Shown here piece by piece: positions 1 through 10,820 of a stretch of 64,000 bases of DNA. Each line of letters starts with the position of its first letter. The stretch's first letter is position 1. The DNA is from Adiantum capillus-veneris (lineage: Eukaryota > Streptophyta > Polypodiopsida > Polypodiales > Pteridaceae): positions 110,726,141 to 110,790,140 of the forward strand of contig CM043942.1 of assembly GCA_014529385.2 (NCBI GenBank). The letters run 5' to 3'. The notes below the pieces were generated by a model. That model ran no database searches and was not told the DNA's origin. It saw only the letters and a list, made by a program, of their open reading frames with translations. The translations under genes and the position numbers were made by a program.

Positions 1-1988
1 CTTCAGCCACGCCCCGCATGGGGGAGCGGGGAAAGATGATTCTCCCAAAAGCACCGTGGATAATGTCAAAGGCAGACCAAGAGCGGACAAAGAAAGTTAT
101 TGCATCCATCAGAACTCCAACGGGATATATGCGGTCACTCAAAGGTGCTTTCACAAAAACCAAAAAGGGTGGCTCCACTCAATTGTATGGATTGAAATCC
201 CATGATTGGTATAAAATCCTTCAGGTAAGAGTAGAACAATTTGTGGTGTCTATGTGTCCTTATATATAGGTTGACATTCACTAAGATGTTTTATTGTCTG
301 TAGTTTGTACTTCCCATAACTATTAGTGGTTATGGAGACACTAAGGTGAAGGCTGCAGCGGGTGAGATTGTGAGATAATGGGTTTTTTTCAAGTACTATA
401 TCATGTTGTGCCTGCATGAACAATGGAATTTTTTTTCATCTACTATATTATTTGTGCCCTGTAGATTTGTGGGCTCCAAGGAGATAGAAGTAGAAGCCAT
501 ACCAATAGCCCATCAGCTAGCAGTAGAGGCAGTGTGTGCTATTGAGGATGCATTCCCACGTACAATCCTTGTTAGCCAAGTACACCTATTGCTTCACCTT
601 GTTGAGGAGATTGCCATTTGTGGGGTGGTTCACTCTAGATGGATGTTCTTCTTGGAGAGATTCTTGAAGACTTTAAAGGATTTTGTTAGATTGAGGTCAC
701 AACCAGAGGTATGCAAAATCAATACAATATAGATAGCATTTATACGCTATGGAGTTACTAATAAAAATATGTGGTTTTAATGTTTTCAGGCGAGCATGGC
801 AGAAGGTTGGGTGGTGCAAGAGGCATTTGTGTATGTCTCACAGTATCTCATCACAGTGGATCCATCATTGCCTCGTCTGTGGAGTGAGGAAGAGGATCCT
901 AGGAAGCACTCAACCATTCCCAGTGGAAAAGGATCACTCTTGGTCATGGATAGAGAGTTTCATGCCATAGTCAACAACTACTGTTTACTCAATGCCACTA
1001 TCATGACCAAATGGGTCAATATGTACTTGGAAGCCCACGTAGCTAGAGAAAGGGATAAAGATGCATAGAAGAGGTCCCATGGAGGTAGACGTGCACCTCC
1101 TTTTCCTAAAGAGCTTGCAAATATCCTGATTTGATTCAAGTAGAGTGGATCCATAATGCCATGACCAATGCCAAAGCACAAGGAGAACAAATAAGCCCTA
1201 AAGAATGGGAGTATGCGCGAGGATGCTTGCGCAAGGTGAGTGTGTATATGTTATGTATGCATGTATGCAAATCACTTAATGAAATGTGATATAACCTCTT
1301 ATGCATTGTGATTGTAGAGTCTCACTTTCGACATTTCCGCACCCACAAGATAGATGAGCGTCGGACCACTAATGATGGTGGCGTGATGGGAAACTTTGAC
1401 ACCACAACAGATGAGGTCAGATATTGTGGTACTATAGAGAGAATAATCAAAGTGGATTTCAGATCTTTTCACAAATTCCTCTTTGAGTGCCGATGGTTTG
1501 TGGGTGAGGTCAAAAGACATGAAAATGGGCTCATTATGGTGGATTCCACCCAATTCCATCGGGGAAAAACTGACAACTTGGTGTATCCTAGTAGTTGCGA
1601 GCAGGTAATTTAGGCTATGTGCAATTAACTTAAATTAAAAATTTAATATATGTATATCAGCTTATTCTTTGTGTGTGACGTACAGGTCTTTTATGTGCCA
1701 TGTATATATCAAAGAAGACTTTGGTATGTCATTCCAGTCACGCCGCGGGGTAGATCTATCTTTGCAGAGACAGACATTGAGCCAGTAATTGATCCCATCA
1801 TACTATCACCACAAGATGCAGAGGAAGATGTAGTTGAAGTTGAAGAAGGTCAGCCAAGCCTTGCAAATAGTCATCTTGAGGAGGAGGAAGAGGGAGAAAG
1901 CGATGATGATTCTACAGAAGGTGATGGAGAGGAGGAAGAATCTCTAAACTTGTTTATTGATTTGTATGGGTCTAAATATGGATCTTAG
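1..1988 (+). pseudogene. CACTA transposase, DUF4218-DUF4216 portion, multi-exon and disrupted
   Basis: Five coding blocks are visible: 1-224 (end of Transposase_21 and start of DUF4218, with LPKAPW and GLKSHDWYKIL), 465-708 (DUF4218 core, with LVSQVHLLLHLVEEI and RWMFFLERFLKTLKDFVR), 790-1235 (SMAEGWVVQEAFVYVSQYL and its continuation), 1318-1604 and 1686-1988 (DUF4216, with YCGTIERIIKVDF, FLFECRWF and QVFYVP). Introns with GT-AG ends are plausible at 225-464, 709-789, 1236-1317 and 1605-1685. The tail from about 1820 is very acidic. In the third block a TAG at 1066-1068 stops the frame, and homology resumes from about 1140 (VEWIHNAM) in another frame, so the gene looks dead. In the family this protein cuts and joins transposon ends, and the catalytic Transposase_21 domain would lie upstream of the window. 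Exon ends are my reading of splice signals and homology and are untested. Confidence 0.72.
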
Positions 1989-2203
1989 TGCTTTTAGAGA
2001 TCTTATACAAGATGAGAATTAATAAAACTCTCCATTCTTTCACTTGGTGTAGTATATGATTAATTCGCAAATGTTTTGTTATGTGCTTATGAATAGTATT
2101 TGTAATGGTTTTGTTGTGAGTTCAATGATTTATGTATAGAATTTTTAGAGTGAAAGAGAGATTAAGTGAAGTGAGCATTCTGGAGAGTGTAGGAGTTGTA
2201 GTG
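1..2203 (+). mobile_element. CACTA (En/Spm) DNA transposon, 3' part, cut by the window start
   Basis: The first 2 kb encode the C-terminal half of a CACTA transposase (DUF4218 then DUF4216), so the element enters from the left. About 210 bases after the last coding exon the sequence reads TTGTAGTG (2196-2203). This is the reverse complement of the CACTACAA start common at plant CACTA ends, so 2203 is a candidate right terminus. The left end, the matching terminal repeat and the 3-bp target duplication lie outside the window, so the boundary is inferred. The family call rests on the protein domains and is much firmer than the terminus. Confidence 0.7.
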
Positions 2204-2586
2204 TGTAAATACATTTTGAGTTGTATTGGATTTAAATGGTAACCCACGGGAGAGGGAGGGGGAAGGGGGTCTATGGCCTTAGCGGTAATGGGCGCCGCAA
2301 TAATCGCGGAAATACTCTCGGTAATACGGGCAGTAAAATACCGCATGAACAACAAAAGGGTTTCTCTCTCCTCATTTTGAATTCCTCTCTCTTGTTTTGT
2401 GATAATGGTCCGCGGTAAACACCACGATCTCTCATAGTGAAGGGTCTATTCTTGTGTACTCTCTTTGTAAGAAGTCTACTTATCTGAGAAAATGGGGTCA
2501 CTTCAAAAAAGACTTGGAAGAATGTGTTGCATTGGAAACTTGTTGGGTCCATCAAAGTGTAAGCTTTTTTTGCACCACGATCAAGG
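2204..2586. other. Short spacer, no gene seen
   Basis: This stretch separates the candidate CACTA end from the foldback repeat. It has a G-rich patch near 2245-2270 and short open frames with no recognisable domain. I see no RNA gene or repeat unit in it. Confidence 0.5.
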
Positions 2587-2810
2587 TACATGCTACATTT
2601 TTGGAGAGAAAGAATGGAACTTTCCATGCGAGGTCAAACAGGCCATTTTCGCACCATGGAGAACGGGGCTAGATCCAGGCGCCTCGGGTCTTGAAACCCA
2701 CCCGAACGGGTTCTTTGGTGCAAAATATGTGTGATTTGGCCGTAATCTACCTCGGGAACATGACCTCGAATGGAAAGTTCCATTCTTTCTCTCCAAAAAT
2801 GTAGCATGTA
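2587..2810. repeat. Inverted repeat (foldback), 50-bp arms
   Basis: Arm 2587-2636 is the reverse complement of 2761-2810 with one mismatch in 50. The 124-bp loop holds a second, weaker inverted motif: a stretch ending GGGTTCTTTGGTGCAAAAT near 2707-2725 faces its complement starting TTTTGCACCAAAGAACCC near 2814. The same modules recur at 2880-2959 and at 8121-8277, on the far side of Copia A1, so this is part of a larger palindromic, MITE-like repeat. No coding capacity is evident. Confidence 0.75.
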
Positions 2811-2959
2811 TTATTTTGCACCAAAGAACCCGGTCAGGTGGGTTTTTGAGACCCGAGGGGCCCGCATCTAGCCCTGTGCACCACGATGCAAAAATGGCGG
2901 CCAAATCATGCCTATTTTGCACCAAAGAACCCAGCCAAGTGGGTTTTTGAGACCCGAGG
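2811..2959. repeat. Foldback-repeat modules left of Copia A1
   Basis: Two copies of a module (GCACCAAAGAACCC followed by GTGGGTTTTTGAGACCCGAGG) lie here. The second is cut at 2959 by the insertion of Copia A1; its continuation starts at 8121 with the duplicated CGAGG. The piece at 8121-8277 continues with the reverse-complement modules. Confidence 0.65.
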
Positions 2960-3185
2960 TGTTACCATATACATGTGGTAGTGATGTGTGTGAACACACT
3001 AGGACCGCCGGGGCATTTTTTCCCTCATTAGGAGGTTTTTTTCCCCGAGCATTGTATATACGCCCATCACTCTAGGGCTATCTATCTTTCCATTCACACT
3101 AAGTAATACACTCTCTATTGTGTGCCTTGAGCTTCCTTCGTCTTCTCCAAGCTATGTGCGTTTCTTTGCAACCCTAATTCCAACA
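2960..3185 (+). repeat. 5' LTR of Copia A1
   Basis: 226 bp, bounded by TG and CA, followed two bases later by the primer site. It contains the same TATATA box as the A3 LTR, in the context TTGTATATACGCCC. Confidence 0.92.
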
Positions 3186-3187
3186 AT

Positions 3188-3199
3188 TGGTATCAGAGC
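3188..3199 (+). promoter_or_regulatory. Primer binding site of A1
   Basis: TGGTATCAGAGC matches the complement of the 3' end of plant initiator tRNA-Met, the usual primer for minus-strand DNA synthesis in plant Copia and Gypsy elements. Confidence 0.9.
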
Positions 3200-3551
3200 A
3201 GGTTGCGTCCTCCCGAGCTTAGTCACCAGCTACTCCAATACACGCCTGCTCACTTTCTCCGATTACAATGAGCTTTGGCGAGCGTTCGCAGGTCGGCAAA
3301 TATTTCGAAAGAGCTCGTAGAGCATAGTCTGCTCAGATTTTTTATTTGGGCTCATTTCGGCCTCCGTTTCCACTACAGGCTACTAGTACTGCACAGGCTA
3401 TTTCGTCATTTTGTGCAGAATTTCTGTCAGTTCCGATTTCTGCATAACAAGTGCCTTATAGTCTTCCATGGTTTGTGCTATACAGTACGCGTTGTTCCCG
3501 CTCCGTTTCTCCTATTTTCGGGCAGTTTTCACATCAAGTGCAGCATTTACC

Positions 3552-6500
3552 ATGGCTGACAACAACAACACAGATGTGTTCAAGATGTTTGCTGCTGAGG
3601 ACAGGTTGGATGGGGACAACTACCCTATGTGGGCTTGTATGATGCAACACGTTCTTGTGTCAAAGGGCATCTGGAATATTGTGCAGGGCATTGATGTACG
3701 TCCTAGTTCTGAGGATGTAGGCGATGTTGAGGATGTTGCAAGTCTTGTTGCAATGATTGTTGCTGTTAAAGTTGTTTTACCTACGACAGAACAAGCTCGT
3801 TGGGATGTTAAGGATGCGCAAGCTCATGCATTGATTGCGTTGTCTATTTAGCGCACCATTGTTCCTCACATCCGTTCAGCAAAATCTGCAAAACAGGCTT
3901 GGGATATATTGGCTGGTCTTTATGCAACTCACAATGAGGCTAAAATTGCTTTGCTGCGTAAAGAGATGGAGTCGAAGATTATGCATGAGGAAGATGATAT
4001 GGACACTTTCCTTGCTAGTATCAAGGATATCAATATGCAACTCATTTATGCAGGTGAAGTCATTTCAGACAGTTCCTCAGTGCAGACTGTTCTTGATGCC
4101 TTACCAGATTCTTACCAGACTTTTGCTAGTACTTGGAGACTTGTGACCCAAGGAAATCCTGAAGTTGTCAAGTTTGATGCATTATGCACATTGTTGTTGC
4201 AAGAGTCACTTTCCAAAAAAACAGGACTAGGCAGCGTGCAGTTGAACAGGCTTTATTGCTTCTCAAAGAAAGAGTGGTAACAGTAATGCAGCCACTTCTT
4301 ATGGTTCTATGCGAGTGGCAAAACTTCTGTTCCTAATGCTTCTGCTGGCAGCACTTCATCTGGCAATTCTGGTGATAAGGGCAAAAAGAAGATGCGTTGC
4401 CATTATTGTAAAGCTAATGATCACTTGATCAAGTCGTGTCCTAAGTTGAAGGCCAAAGAGGCTAAGAAGAAAGAGGGTGGTTCCACTGCAAATGATGGTT
4501 CCACTACAAATTCAGCCATTGTTGAGTCTTCTGTGAAAGGAGACTGTGTTGCTGATGTTGATGCAGAATGGGCTTTTAGCGCATAGTGCACTTACAATCC
4601 TGATGCCCATGATGCATGCTTGTCAGTTGCTGCAGATTCACATGTGTGGTATTTCAACAGTGGTGCTACAAAGAACATTACCTCAAATAGTGAATTGTTT
4701 ACCTCTCTCGAGTTTTTCCCTCATGGGAATTCAGTCACTTGTGCCAACAATGCCCGTTATCAGGTTCAGGGAGTTGGAAAGATTGTGCTTACTACTACAA
4801 ATGGCAGTTCCTTCACACTTGTTAAAGCACTTTATGTACCTGGGATCAAGAAGAATCTCTTGTCTGTATCCGCAATTGCTAGACTTGGACTTCTAGTCAA
4901 ATTTGTGGATGACAGATGTACAGTTCATGATCTCAGTTTTGGTGATGAAATTGTTGCATCTGGCATTTTGTGCCGTGGGCTGTATAAGCTCACTTTGTAT
5001 GACAAGTGTGGACAAAGTTTTGCAAATGCTGTTGTAGATTCAAGGGCTATTTCAGATGCAAAACTTTGGCATGCACGTTTTGATCATTTGAATTTTACCA
5101 ATTTGTTGCGTTTGCAGAAATCTGATATGGTTGCTTCTTTGCCGCCTCTTGAAGCACCTGTCAAACATGTTTGTGAAGGCTGTATTTTGGGTAAGATGCA
5201 GCGTTCTAAGTTTCCAAAGGATGGTTCAGTTCGGGCCACATGCAGGTTGCAGCTTGTGCATAGTGATGTTTGTAGGCCCATGCAAACTCCGTCCTTGGGC
5301 AATTACCTTTACTTTGTGACTTTCATTGATGATTACTCCAGGCATGCATGGGTATTCCGCTTAAAGCGAAGTCCGATGTTTTTATGTGCTTCAATTTTTT
5401 TTTGGCTATGGCTGAAAATGTCTCGAAATGTACTATGGGCACCCTCCGTTCTGATCGAGGGGGGGAGTATATGTCTCATGAATTTAATGCATTTCTGGCT
5501 AGTCGTGGATATAACACCAATGTACAGTGCCTTATACACCTCAGCGAAATGGTGTTGCTGAGAGGAAAAACAGGTCACTGACGGAAATGGCACGATGTAT
5601 GGTCAAAAGCCAAGCTTTGCCCGCATTCTTTTTGGCTTGAGGCCATCATGTGTGCCACTTATGTACTAAACAAGTGTCCTACGAAATCTTTGCAGTCTAT
5701 TACTCCATATGAAGCATGGCATGATAGAAAGCCTTCTATTGAGCACATGCGTGTTTTTGGCTGTTTGGCATATGCTTTGGTGCCACAAACACAATGCAAA
5801 AAATTGGATGATAAGGCTGTCAAATGTATTTTTGTTGGTTATATTGTTGAAAGCAAAGGTTACAGGTTATAACATTTGCAAACAAAGCGTATTCTGGTTT
5901 CACGGGATGTAGTGTTTGTGGAAGATTCTGTTGAGCCCTTGCTATCATGTACTAGAGACAATAATGTAAGCTCACAGGACATTTATGACACTTTGTTGCC
6001 TCTTTTCAGTGGTGGAAATAAAAATGTAAGTTCCAATGAGGCAAATGTACAGCCTATGGGGGTTTTTGAAAATGTTATAGATCAGCCTATTACTGATGCA
6101 GATGTACATGATGTACTTGATGAGGAAAGGGCTGAAAATGATCACGCTAGAGGTATGCCAAAATGGCTGGTACACACTTTGCAAGATAGTAAATTGGATG
6201 CACCTTTGTCTAGTAGTACTCGTTCAGGCTCTCGCCATGCATCTTATGCATCAGATTGATATGCTTTGGCTGTGTCTAGCTTGCATGATGTTGAGGAGCC
6301 TCTGTCTTTTGATGAAGCACAGAATTCAAAAACTTGGATGGCTAGCATGGAATTAGAATATGATGCACTTATAGAAAATGACACATGGACTTTATGTGAT
6401 TTGCCTCCTGGCAAAAAGGCCATTGGTACAAAGTGGGTTTACAAGTTGAAACGTAAGCCGGATGGTGAGATCGATCGGTGCATAAGGCTCGACTTGTTGC

Positions 6501-7820
6501 AAAGGTTTATGCACAGCAAAAAGGCATTGATTATGAAGAGACTTTTTTGTCGTTTGACTACTGTGCGTTTTCTATGTGCATTGGCAGCTCATTTTGGTTG
6601 GGATGTACATCAATCAAACATTGTTATTGATTTCTTGAATGGTGACATATTTGAGGAAGTTTATGTAACGCACCCTTGCGGTTTTTTCATAAAAGGACAA
6701 GAGGACAAAGTGTGCAGATGTAAGAAGGCTTTGTATGGGTTGAAGCAATCTCCTCGTGCTTGGTATGAGAAAGCTGACACTCATTTGGTCAAACAAGATT
6801 TTCGTAACATTCCAACAGAAAGCACATTGTATGTAAAGCGTGAGGGTGATGTACTTCTCATTGTGGTTCTTAGATGATTTGCTAATCACTGGACCAAATG
6901 AGAGACATATTGCTGAATTTAAGGCTGATTTGAATGCTACTTTCAAGATGAAAGATTTGGGGCTGTTGCATCATTACTTGGGTATACAGTTTAAGCAGTG
7001 TGATGGTGGCATTGCCTTGTGTCAGAAAAGTTACGAGACATTGCTATGTAAGTTTGGACTTGAGGATTGCAAACCTATTGCCACTCCCATGGAAACAGGT
7101 TTGAAGTTGAGTCTACATGATGCTGGCGATCTTGCTGATGTCACTCTTTACCAAACTGTTGTTGGCTGCCTCATTTATGTATGCAACACGAGGCCAGATA
7201 TTCAGTTTGCAGTCTCACAGGTCAGCAGATTTATGCATAGCCCAGCGTCTAAGCATTGGTAGGCTGTCAAGAGGATTTTCCACTACCTTAGTGGCACTTT
7301 ACATCTTGCCTTGTTTTATCCCAAGGGGGGATCATTGCCGCCAGACCTACATGCTTTTTCGGACTCAGATTGGGCTGGTTGTTTTGACACGCGAGTGTCC
7401 ACAAGTGGTTTTTGTTTCATGCTTGGTAGTTCATGTATATCATGGTTGAGTAAGAAGCAACATACTGTGGCTACTTCGAGTTGTGAGGCTGAGTACAGGG
7501 CAGTCTTCACAACTATGGTTGAGTGTGTATGGATCAGACGCCTTATGGATGATTTGGATGTTGGACAGGACACTGCCAACACTATCTACATTGACAGTCA
7601 GAGCGCATTGGCAGTTTCGAGGAACCCAGTTTTTCATGCTCGCACAAAGCACATTGAGGTGCATTACTACTATGTCAGGGAGAGGCTCTCGGCAGGAGAG
7701 ATCAGTGTGGCTTATGTGCCAACACAGGACAACCTTGCAGATCTTTTCACAAAGGCATTGTCTCGTGAGAATCTTGAAGCTTTCCGTAAATCTTTGGGCT
7801 TACACCCCTTTGTGGACTGA
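3552..7820 (+). pseudogene. Copia A1 gag-pol, multiply broken
   Basis: Begins at the family start codon (MADNNNTD) and ends at the family stop, TGA 7818-7820. All the usual blocks can be found in order: Gag, zinc knuckle near 4395-4440, protease with a damaged motif (FNSGATK near 4650 in place of the D-S-G seen in A3), integrase 5070-5630, reverse transcriptase 6370-7100 and RNase H 7340-7620. Breaks include stops at 3849, 4584, 5870, 6257 and 7260, frame shifts near 4215-4310, 5370-5400, 5520-5630 and 6480, and a small deletion near 6872 that removes part of the YVDD polymerase motif. No long frame remains. Any past movement after these breaks would have needed proteins from another copy. 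Confidence 0.93.
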
Positions 7821-7883
7821 TCATGTCCTCAGGGCATGGCACTTCCCTTTACTCATGTGCCAGCTCTCGTTCACCGCATCACT

Positions 7884-7895
7884 CCAGGGGGGATT
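7884..7895 (+). promoter_or_regulatory. Polypurine tract of A1
   Basis: CCAGGGGGGATT lies directly before the 3' LTR, where plus-strand DNA synthesis is primed. Confidence 0.85.
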
Positions 7896-8120
7896 TGTTA
7901 CCATATACATGTGGTAGTGATGTGTGTGAGCACACTAGGACCACCGGGGCATTTTTTCCCTCATTAGGAGGTTTTTTCCCCCGAGCATTGTATATACGCC
8001 CATCACTCTAGGGCTATCTATCTTTCCATTGCACACTAAGTAATACACTCTCTATTGTGCCTTGAGCTTCCTTCGTCTTCTCCAAGCTGTGTGCGTTTCT
8101 CTGCAACCCTAATTCCAACA
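7896..8120 (+). repeat. 3' LTR of Copia A1
   Basis: 225 bp, TG to CA, followed by the duplicated target CGAGG. Compared with the 5' LTR it has five substitutions, one single-base indel and one 2-bp indel by hand count. Confidence 0.92.
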
Positions 8121-8277
8121 CGAGGGGCCCGGATCTAGCCCTGTGCGCCACGTCATGAAAATGGCCTGTCTTGAAAACCCACCCGACCGGGTTCTTTGGT
8201 GCAAAATAGGCGTGATTTGGCCATAATCTACCCCAAGAACATGACCTCGCATGGAAAGTTCCGTTCTTTCCGCCACA
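8121..8277. repeat. Foldback-repeat remainder right of Copia A1
   Basis: Continues the module interrupted at 2959 (GGGGCCCGGATCTAGCCCTG), then carries GGGTTCTTTGGTGCAAAATA and a CATGACCTCGCATGGAAAG arm. Both match the loop and right arm of the repeat at 2587-2810. Confidence 0.65.
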
Positions 8278-10059
8278 ATCTAGCAAATATATTCTTACAA
8301 ATGGGAATATTCCGGTGAGCCTTTTTGGTGTTTTGACGAGTTATTTTAGTTTTCCGGTGAGGGATTTCTCTGGCTTGTCCTCATTATGGGGGTCTTACAA
8401 ATGTGATTTTCTAAAATAAAAATTACAAGTGTAAATCAAGGTCCATATTTAATGCATTCCCATGTTCATCTTCAATGGAGTAATTAGTTAAATCGCAAGA
8501 ATTTACACTATGTCATGAATATAGATCAGGTATTTCTTAAGTTGGCTCAATTTATTTTGAAAATACCATTTTTAGGTATGTAGTACAAATGTGAAGCTTC
8601 TACGATATGTCAATAAAGATTGATGGAATTCAATACTCATTTAAGCTCAGGAATAAACTGCAACTATTGCATAAACTTCTATTTTTACAAAAAATGAATT
8701 TTTTGGATCCTTTCAAATCAAAATATGAGTCTTATCATGTTTTTGACATATTAAAACTATATGTCCATCAATATTTCATATGTATACGTAAGTTATGGTG
8801 AAATTACCAAAATCTACCATGAAGTGCATGGTCTAAGCCACTAACTTGATCTAAGGAACTTTTGTGCATATGTTCTAAAGTCCACCACCTCCCCCACCAT
8901 TTTGAAATTTGGTCAAAGATTCATTAAGTTTTAAGTACTTACTATACTTCCATGAATATTTCATGTTGTATACATAAGCCACTAACTTGATCCAAGGAAC
9001 TTTTGTGCATATGTCCTAAAGTCCACCACCTCCCCCACCATTCTAAAATTTGTTCAAAGGTTCATTAAGTTTTAAGTATATACTAAAAATTCCAAATAAG
9101 AGGCCCTCCTATATCCCATTCTCTTCCTAATTTCTATAAAGGTTGATTGTACTATTAGCAGCTATATGTTTCTTGTTCACATTTTAGATTTAGATGCCCT
9201 TTATTTAGAAATATGAATAATGATCTTTCCTTTGTTTTATGGTGCCTTTTGACCATCCCTTCACCAGCTGCTATTGATATCCAATTATGTACGAGAATGT
9301 ATCAACAACAAAAGTTATTGGCTAACTTGATTCTCAACACAAAATTTTGTGGGGCCTAAAAAATGAGAGAAACAATAGTATTTCAAGACAAGTGCACATA
9401 GCTTACCACTATTTGAATGACAACATAAAGTAACTTGAAAACAATTACAAAGTTTAGTGCAAGTAAAAAGATGACACAATAAGATGGTAAAAATTCTATT
9501 GCCATAATCAATTACATGAGCCCACTCGCTTACCATATGAGTGGTGCACTTAAATGTTTCGTACATGGGAAACAGAGCTAGGCTCTCTCTCTCTCACTAC
9601 CACTCTATTGCTCTGACTTTTGGCCCCTTCGTCTTGCCTTCCATTTGCAGCACCTTTCTTTCCAACTGTAAGTTTAGCAGACACTTTCAACCAATTCTTG
9701 GTTGTTGAGATTTGGTTCCACACTTGAATGTCCATCTTGGCTTGGCTAGTTCTTGGTCTGCAATTGAGCCACAAAGTGACCTATTGTATCTCGCTAGGGC
9801 TTGACTTTTCAAATATTGTAGGCATGAAATTCCACGTTATTAACTTTTGGACTACACCTTCTGCAGATCAAAAGTGAATAAGCAAAAGTATTTTTATAAA
9901 GGCATGTCTAGTCTATCTACCCTACCATTCTAGCCCTTGGTCAAAGCTTGATTAAGTTTTAAATATTTCCTTAAACTACCAAATAAAGAGGCCCTCCTAT
10001 ACCCCATTCCCTTCCTAATGAAAGGTACTTCATTAGGTCACTCACAAACCTTGGATTGA
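8278..10059. other. AT-rich unannotated DNA with a tandem duplication
   Basis: No convincing gene. A tandem duplication lies at 8836-9117. A partial third copy of its end (TTAAGTTTTAA followed by AGAGGCCCTCCTATA) is near 9950-10018. The longest open frames have no recognised domain and no coding signature I can see. Confidence 0.55.
8836..9117 (+). repeat. Tandem duplication, period about 141 bp
   Basis: The unit beginning AGCCACTAACTTGAT at 8836 starts again at 8977. Both copies contain GTCCACCACCTCCCCCACCATT. They differ at scattered bases, so the duplication is not recent. Confidence 0.8.
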
Positions 10060-10268
10060 TTGTAAGTATGCATCGGCATGACATTTAGCAAAAGAGAGAG
10101 CAAAAGGAAGGTGATCATGAAAGTGAGAGTAAGAAATCGCAATAAGGAGGATGAGTGAGAATGAGATGAGCGCAAAAATGAAAGGAAGAGCAGTTTGGAA
10201 GCGAGAGTGAGATGAACAATATGAGGGCAAGCTAAACCAGGATGAGCATGTGTAATGAGGATGAGAGG
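10060..10268 (+). repeat. Purine-rich tract, left part
   Basis: The plus strand is strongly A/G-biased with many GAG, GAA and AGTGAG words. It continues at 15409 after Copia A2, whose insertion split it and duplicated AGAGG. Confidence 0.6.
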
Positions 10269-10495
10269 TGTTACCATATACATGTGGTAGTGATGTGTGT
10301 GAACACACTAGGACCGCTGGGGCATTTTTTCCCTCTTTAGGAGACTTTTTCCCCCATGCATTGTATATACGCCCATCACTCTAGGGCTATCTATTTTTCC
10401 ATTGCACACTAAGTAACACACTCTCTATTGTGTGCCTTGAGCTTCCTTCGTCTTCTCCAAGCTGTGTGTGTTTCTCTGCAACCCTAATTCCAACA
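10269..10495 (+). repeat. 5' LTR of Copia A2
   Basis: 227 bp from TGTTACC to CCAACA, preceded by AGAGG and followed by the primer site at 10498. Confidence 0.92.
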
Positions 10496-10820
10496 ATTGG
10501 TATTAGAGCAGGTCACGCCCTCCCGGGCTTAGTTGCCAGCTGCTCCAGCACACGCTTGCTCACTTTCTCCGATTTCAGTGAGCTTTAGCGAGCGATCGCA
10601 GGTCGACAAAAATTTTGATTTGGGCTCATTCGGCCTCCGTTTCCACTACAGGCAGTACTGCATAGGCTATTTCGTCATTTTGTGCAGAATTTCTGTCAAT
10701 GCCGTTTTTTGCATAACAGGTGCCTTATACTCTTCTACCGTTTGTGCTATATAGCACAGGTTGTTCCTGCTCCATTTCTCCTATTTTCGGGCAGTTTTCA
10801 CATCAGGTGCAGCATTTACC

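Larger units (their letters stand above)
2960..8120 (+). mobile_element. Copia LTR retrotransposon A1 (decayed)
   Basis: A complete Ty1/Copia structure: LTRs at 2960-3185 and 7896-8120 starting TGTTACC and ending CCAACA, a 5-bp target duplication CGAGG (2955-2959 and 8121-8125), a tRNA-iMet type primer site at 3188 and a polypurine tract at 7884-7895. By hand the LTRs differ at five bases plus two small indels. The gag-pol region is broken at many points, so the copy is non-autonomous. It belongs to the same family as A2, A3 and A4 and sits inside the foldback repeat. Confidence 0.95.

Noticed and set aside
3188-3199. tRNA gene suspected from the TGGTATCAGAGC motif at several LTRs
   Set aside because: These are primer binding sites complementary to the tRNA 3' end; no tRNA cloverleaf surrounds them.
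9550-9774. 74-codon minus-strand frame, Lys/Arg-rich
   Set aside because: No recognised family, no supporting context; at most an old fragment.
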